Shown here: positions 5,948-8,171 of the stretch, piece after piece
How the letters are laid out: every line of letters begins with the position of its first letter
Numbering within the stretch: the first letter of the stretch is position 1
Source of the DNA: Acetobacteraceae bacterium
GTDB taxonomy: Bacteria > Pseudomonadota > Alphaproteobacteria > Acetobacterales > Acetobacteraceae
Reading direction: 5' to 3'
Assembly (NCBI GenBank): GCA_003164305.1
Contig: PLSZ01000510.1
Coordinates: 541 to 8,711, forward strand
DNA length: 8,171 nt
Translations under genes and position numbers: made by a program
The notes under the pieces: generated by a model
Database searches by the model: none
Told to the model about the DNA's origin: nothing
The model's input: the letters and a program-made list of their open reading frames with translations, nothing else

Positions 5948-8171
5948 ATGAATGAGGTTGTGAGACAAGGCCTGTACGACCCCCGCAACGAGCACGACTC
6001 CTGTGGCGTCGGCTTCGTGGTGAATATCAAAGGCCGAAAATCTCATGACATCATCACCCAGGGCCTGAAAATCCTGGAGAATCTGGACCATCGCGGCGCG
6101 GTCGGCGCGGACCCGCTGATGGGCGACGGCGCCGGCTGCCTGATCCAGATGCCTGACTCGTTGCTGGCCGATTGGGCGCGCTCGGCGGGAAAAAGCCTGC
6201 CGAAGCCCGGCAAATACGCCGTCGCCATGTGCTTCCTGCCGCGCGACGAAAAAGCCCGCGCTTACGCCATCGAACGGTTCGAGCATGTGGTGGCGCAGGA
6301 AGGCCAGACCATGATCGGCTGGCGCGACGTCCCCACCGACCTGAACGGTCTGGGTGAGGCGGTCATCGAAAGCATGCCGGTCATCCGCCAGGCCGTCATC
6401 GAGTCCAGTCCCACGATGAAGGACCAGGACGCGTTCGAGCGGAAGATCCTCGCCATCCGCAAGCAGATTCTGAACAATGTTCGCGGCCTCGCCGAGCGCA
6501 ACGCGCTGCCCGGCCTGAGCGAACTCTACATGCCGTCGTTCTCCACCCGGACGATGGTCTACAAGGGGCTGCTGCTGGCGACGCAGGTCGGCTCGTTTTA
6601 CAAAGACCTGCAAAATCCGCTGACTCAGTCGGCGCTGGCGCTGGTGCATCAGCGGTTCTCGACCAACACGTTCCCGTCCTGGCGGCTGGCGCATCCATAT
6701 CGGTTCCTGGCGCATAACGGCGAGATCAACACGGTTCGCGGCAACGTGAACTGGATGTACGCGCGGCGGCGATCGATGACGTCGGACCTGATCGGGCCGG
6801 ACCTCGACAAGATGTGGCCGATCATTCCGCACGGCCAATCGGATACCGCCTGCATCGACAACGCGCTGGAGATCCTGGTGGCCGGCGGATACTCGCTGGC
6901 CCATTCGATGATGATGCTGATCCCCGAGGCATGGGCGGGCAATCCGCTGATGAGCCCGGAGCGCAAGGCGTTCTACGAATATTACGCGGCGCTGATGGAG
7001 CCATGGGACGGGCCGGCGGCGATCGCCTTCACCGACGGGCGGCAGATCGGCGCCACGCTCGACCGTAACGGCTTAAGGCCGGCGCGTTATATCGTGACCG
7101 ACGACGATCACGTGATCCTGGCCTCGGAATCCGGCGTGCTGCCGGTGCCGGAGGAACGCATCCTGCGCAAATGGCGGTTGCAGCCTGGCAAGATGCTGCT
7201 GATCGATCTGGAGCAAGGCCGCATCATCGACGACGATGAGGTGAAGAAACAACTCGCGACGGAAAATCCGTACGCGGAATGGCTGAAGGCGACGCAGTTC
7301 AAGCTGGAGGATCTGCCGGACACCGAGCAACGCGGGCTGCCGCGGCCGAACGACCTCGAGGTGCTGCATCAGCAACAAAACGCCTTCGGCTACACGCAGG
7401 AGGACATACAGTTCTTCCTGGAGCCGATGGCGCGGTTCGGCGACGATCCGATCGGCTCGATGGGTACCGACACGCCGCTGGCGGTGCTGTCGGACAAAGC
7501 AAAGCTGCTGTACAATTACTTCAAGCAGAACTTCGCCCAGGTGACGAACCCGCCGATCGATCCGATCCGGGAAGAGTTGGTGATGTCGCTGGTGTCGATG
7601 ATCGGGCCGCGGCCGAATCTTCTGGGCCATCACGCCGGCAATCACTACCGGCTGGAAGTCTCGCAGCCGATTTTGACCAACGGCGATCTGGAGAAAATCC
7701 GCGACATCGAGAATCTGGCGGGCGGCGCGTTCCGCACTCAGACGATCGACACGACATGGCCCGCGAGCGAAGGCGCCGAAGGCATGGAACACGCCGTCGA
7801 ACGCGTCTGCGCGAAGGCGACAGAAGCGGTGCTCGACAACTATACCATTTTGGTCCTGTCGGATCGCGCGGCGGGAGCGGACCGCATTCCAATCCCGGCG
7901 CTGCTGGCGACCGCCGCGACGCATCATCATTTGATCCGGCAAGGGCTGCGGCACAGCACCGGGCTGGTGGTCGAAACCGGTGAGGCCCGCGAAGTGCATC
8001 ACTTCTGCGCGCTGGCGGGATACGGCGCGGAGGCGATCAATCCGTATCTGGCGTTCGAGACGCTGGAGCAAATTCGCGTGAAATCCGCGCTGTCGCTGTC
8101 GGCTTACGACGTGCGCAAGAACTATCTGAAGGCGCTCGACAAGGGCATCATGAAGGTGATGTCCAAGATGG
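5948..8171 (+). CDS. gltB: Glutamate synthase (GOGAT) large subunit, C-terminal half beyond window
   Basis: Catalyses reductive transfer of the glutamine amide nitrogen to 2-oxoglutarate, giving two glutamates, with the small subunit GltD supplying electrons; central step of ammonium assimilation in the cytosol. 741 codons of an expected roughly 1500 are present with no stop. A short propeptide (residues 1-18) precedes Cys19 in NEHDSCGVGF, the N-terminal nucleophile exposed by self-processing. The class-II glutaminase domain (19 to about 430) shows HRGAVGADPLMGDGAG, HQRFSTNTFPSW, AHNGEINTVRGN (255-266) and DRNGLRPARY. The central domain follows with MGTDTPLAVLSDK and LLYNYFKQNFAQVTNPPIDPIREEL from about residue 505 on. 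The FMN and 3Fe-4S parts lie beyond the edge. The ATG at 5948 is the only start possible after an in-frame stop at 5894. gltD would be expected nearby but is not in view. Confidence 0.97.
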   Translation, partial: MNEVVRQGLYDPRNEHDSCGVGFVVNIKGRKSHDIITQGLKILENLDHRGAVGADPLMGDGAGCLIQMPDSLLADWARSAGKSLPKPGKYAVAMCFLPRDEKARAYAIERFEHVVAQEGQTMIGWRDVPTDLNGLGEAVIESMPVIRQAVIESSPTMKDQDAFERKILAIRKQILNNVRGLAERNALPGLSELYMPSFSTRTMVYKGLLLATQVGSFYKDLQNPLTQSALALVHQRFSTNTFPSWRLAHPYRFLAHNGEINTVRGNVNWMYARRRSMTSDLIGPDLDKMWPIIPHGQSDTACIDNALEILVAGGYSLAHSMMMLIPEAWAGNPLMSPERKAFYEYYAALMEPWDGPAAIAFTDGRQIGATLDRNGLRPARYIVTDDDHVILASESGVLPVPEERILRKWRLQPGKMLLIDLEQGRIIDDDEVKKQLATENPYAEWLKATQFKLEDLPDTEQRGLPRPNDLEVLHQQQNAFGYTQEDIQFFLEPMARFGDDPIGSMGTDTPLAVLSDKAKLLYNYFKQNFAQVTNPPIDPIREELVMSLVSMIGPRPNLLGHHAGNHYRLEVSQPILTNGDLEKIRDIENLAGGAFRTQTIDTTWPASEGAEGMEHAVERVCAKATEAVLDNYTILVLSDRAAGADRIPIPALLATAATHHHLIRQGLRHSTGLVVETGEAREVHHFCALAGYGAEAINPYLAFETLEQIRVKSALSLSAYDVRKNYLKALDKGIMKVMSKM

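Noticed and set aside
5747..6904. 385-codon minus-strand frame opposite gltB
   Set aside because: Exact antisense of a textbook GltB N-terminus; Arg/Val/Gln/His-rich with no domain.
7073..8071. 332-codon minus-strand frame opposite gltB
   Set aside because: Antisense shadow of the GltB central region; low-complexity Arg/Gln/His/Val composition.

Overview
The window reads as chromosomal DNA from a high-GC alphaproteobacterium, most likely Rhizobiales- or Rhodospirillales-like. The basis is the protein families (a long GOGAT large subunit with an N-terminal propeptide, a soluble PAS-HisKA_2 kinase, a nu-class glutathione transferase, a family-5 peptide-binding protein with a CDVC motif, a DUF3018/MazF pair) together with strong C/G preference at codon position 3. 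The taxonomic call is an inference from family resemblance, not from a marker gene. Two large genes run off the ends of the window.

Layout. 1-1195 (minus): N-terminal 398 residues of a periplasmic peptide-type ABC substrate-binding protein, cut by the left edge. 1240-1992 (minus): a YfcG-like nu-class glutathione transferase, 44 bp upstream of the binding-protein gene in transcription order, probably one operon. 1993-2636: 644 bp divergent intergenic stretch with no convincing gene. Near its right end is a nested palindrome with 12-bp terminal inverted repeats, near-identical 12-bp flanking direct repeats and an inner 12-bp perfect hairpin, which looks like a small non-autonomous mobile element or REP-type unit. 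2637-3704 (plus): a soluble PAS-HisKA_2-HATPase sensor kinase with a GTG start. 3694-3963 (plus): an 89-residue protein of unknown function overlapping the kinase stop. 4144-5214 (plus): a COG3618-type amidohydrolase. 5221-5547 and 5544-5777 (both minus): a MazF/PemK-type toxin and its DUF3018 antitoxin, overlapping by 4 bp. 5948-8171 (plus): the first 741 residues of the glutamate synthase large subunit gltB, cut by the right edge.

How the parts relate. gltB is core nitrogen-assimilation metabolism. The toxin-antitoxin pair is inserted between it and the amidohydrolase, divergent from gltB and convergent with the amidohydrolase only 6 bp away. The glutathione transferase and binding protein may serve a shared peptide or thiol-related role, but only co-orientation supports that. 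The kinase and its overlapping small protein form a translationally coupled pair without a visible response regulator. The kinase uses TTA, CTA and ATA codons far more often than gltB, suggesting a different history or weak expression. The kinase-small protein pair and the palindromic element are the parts most worth following up; nothing in the window is a demonstrably new multi-gene defence or biosynthetic system.
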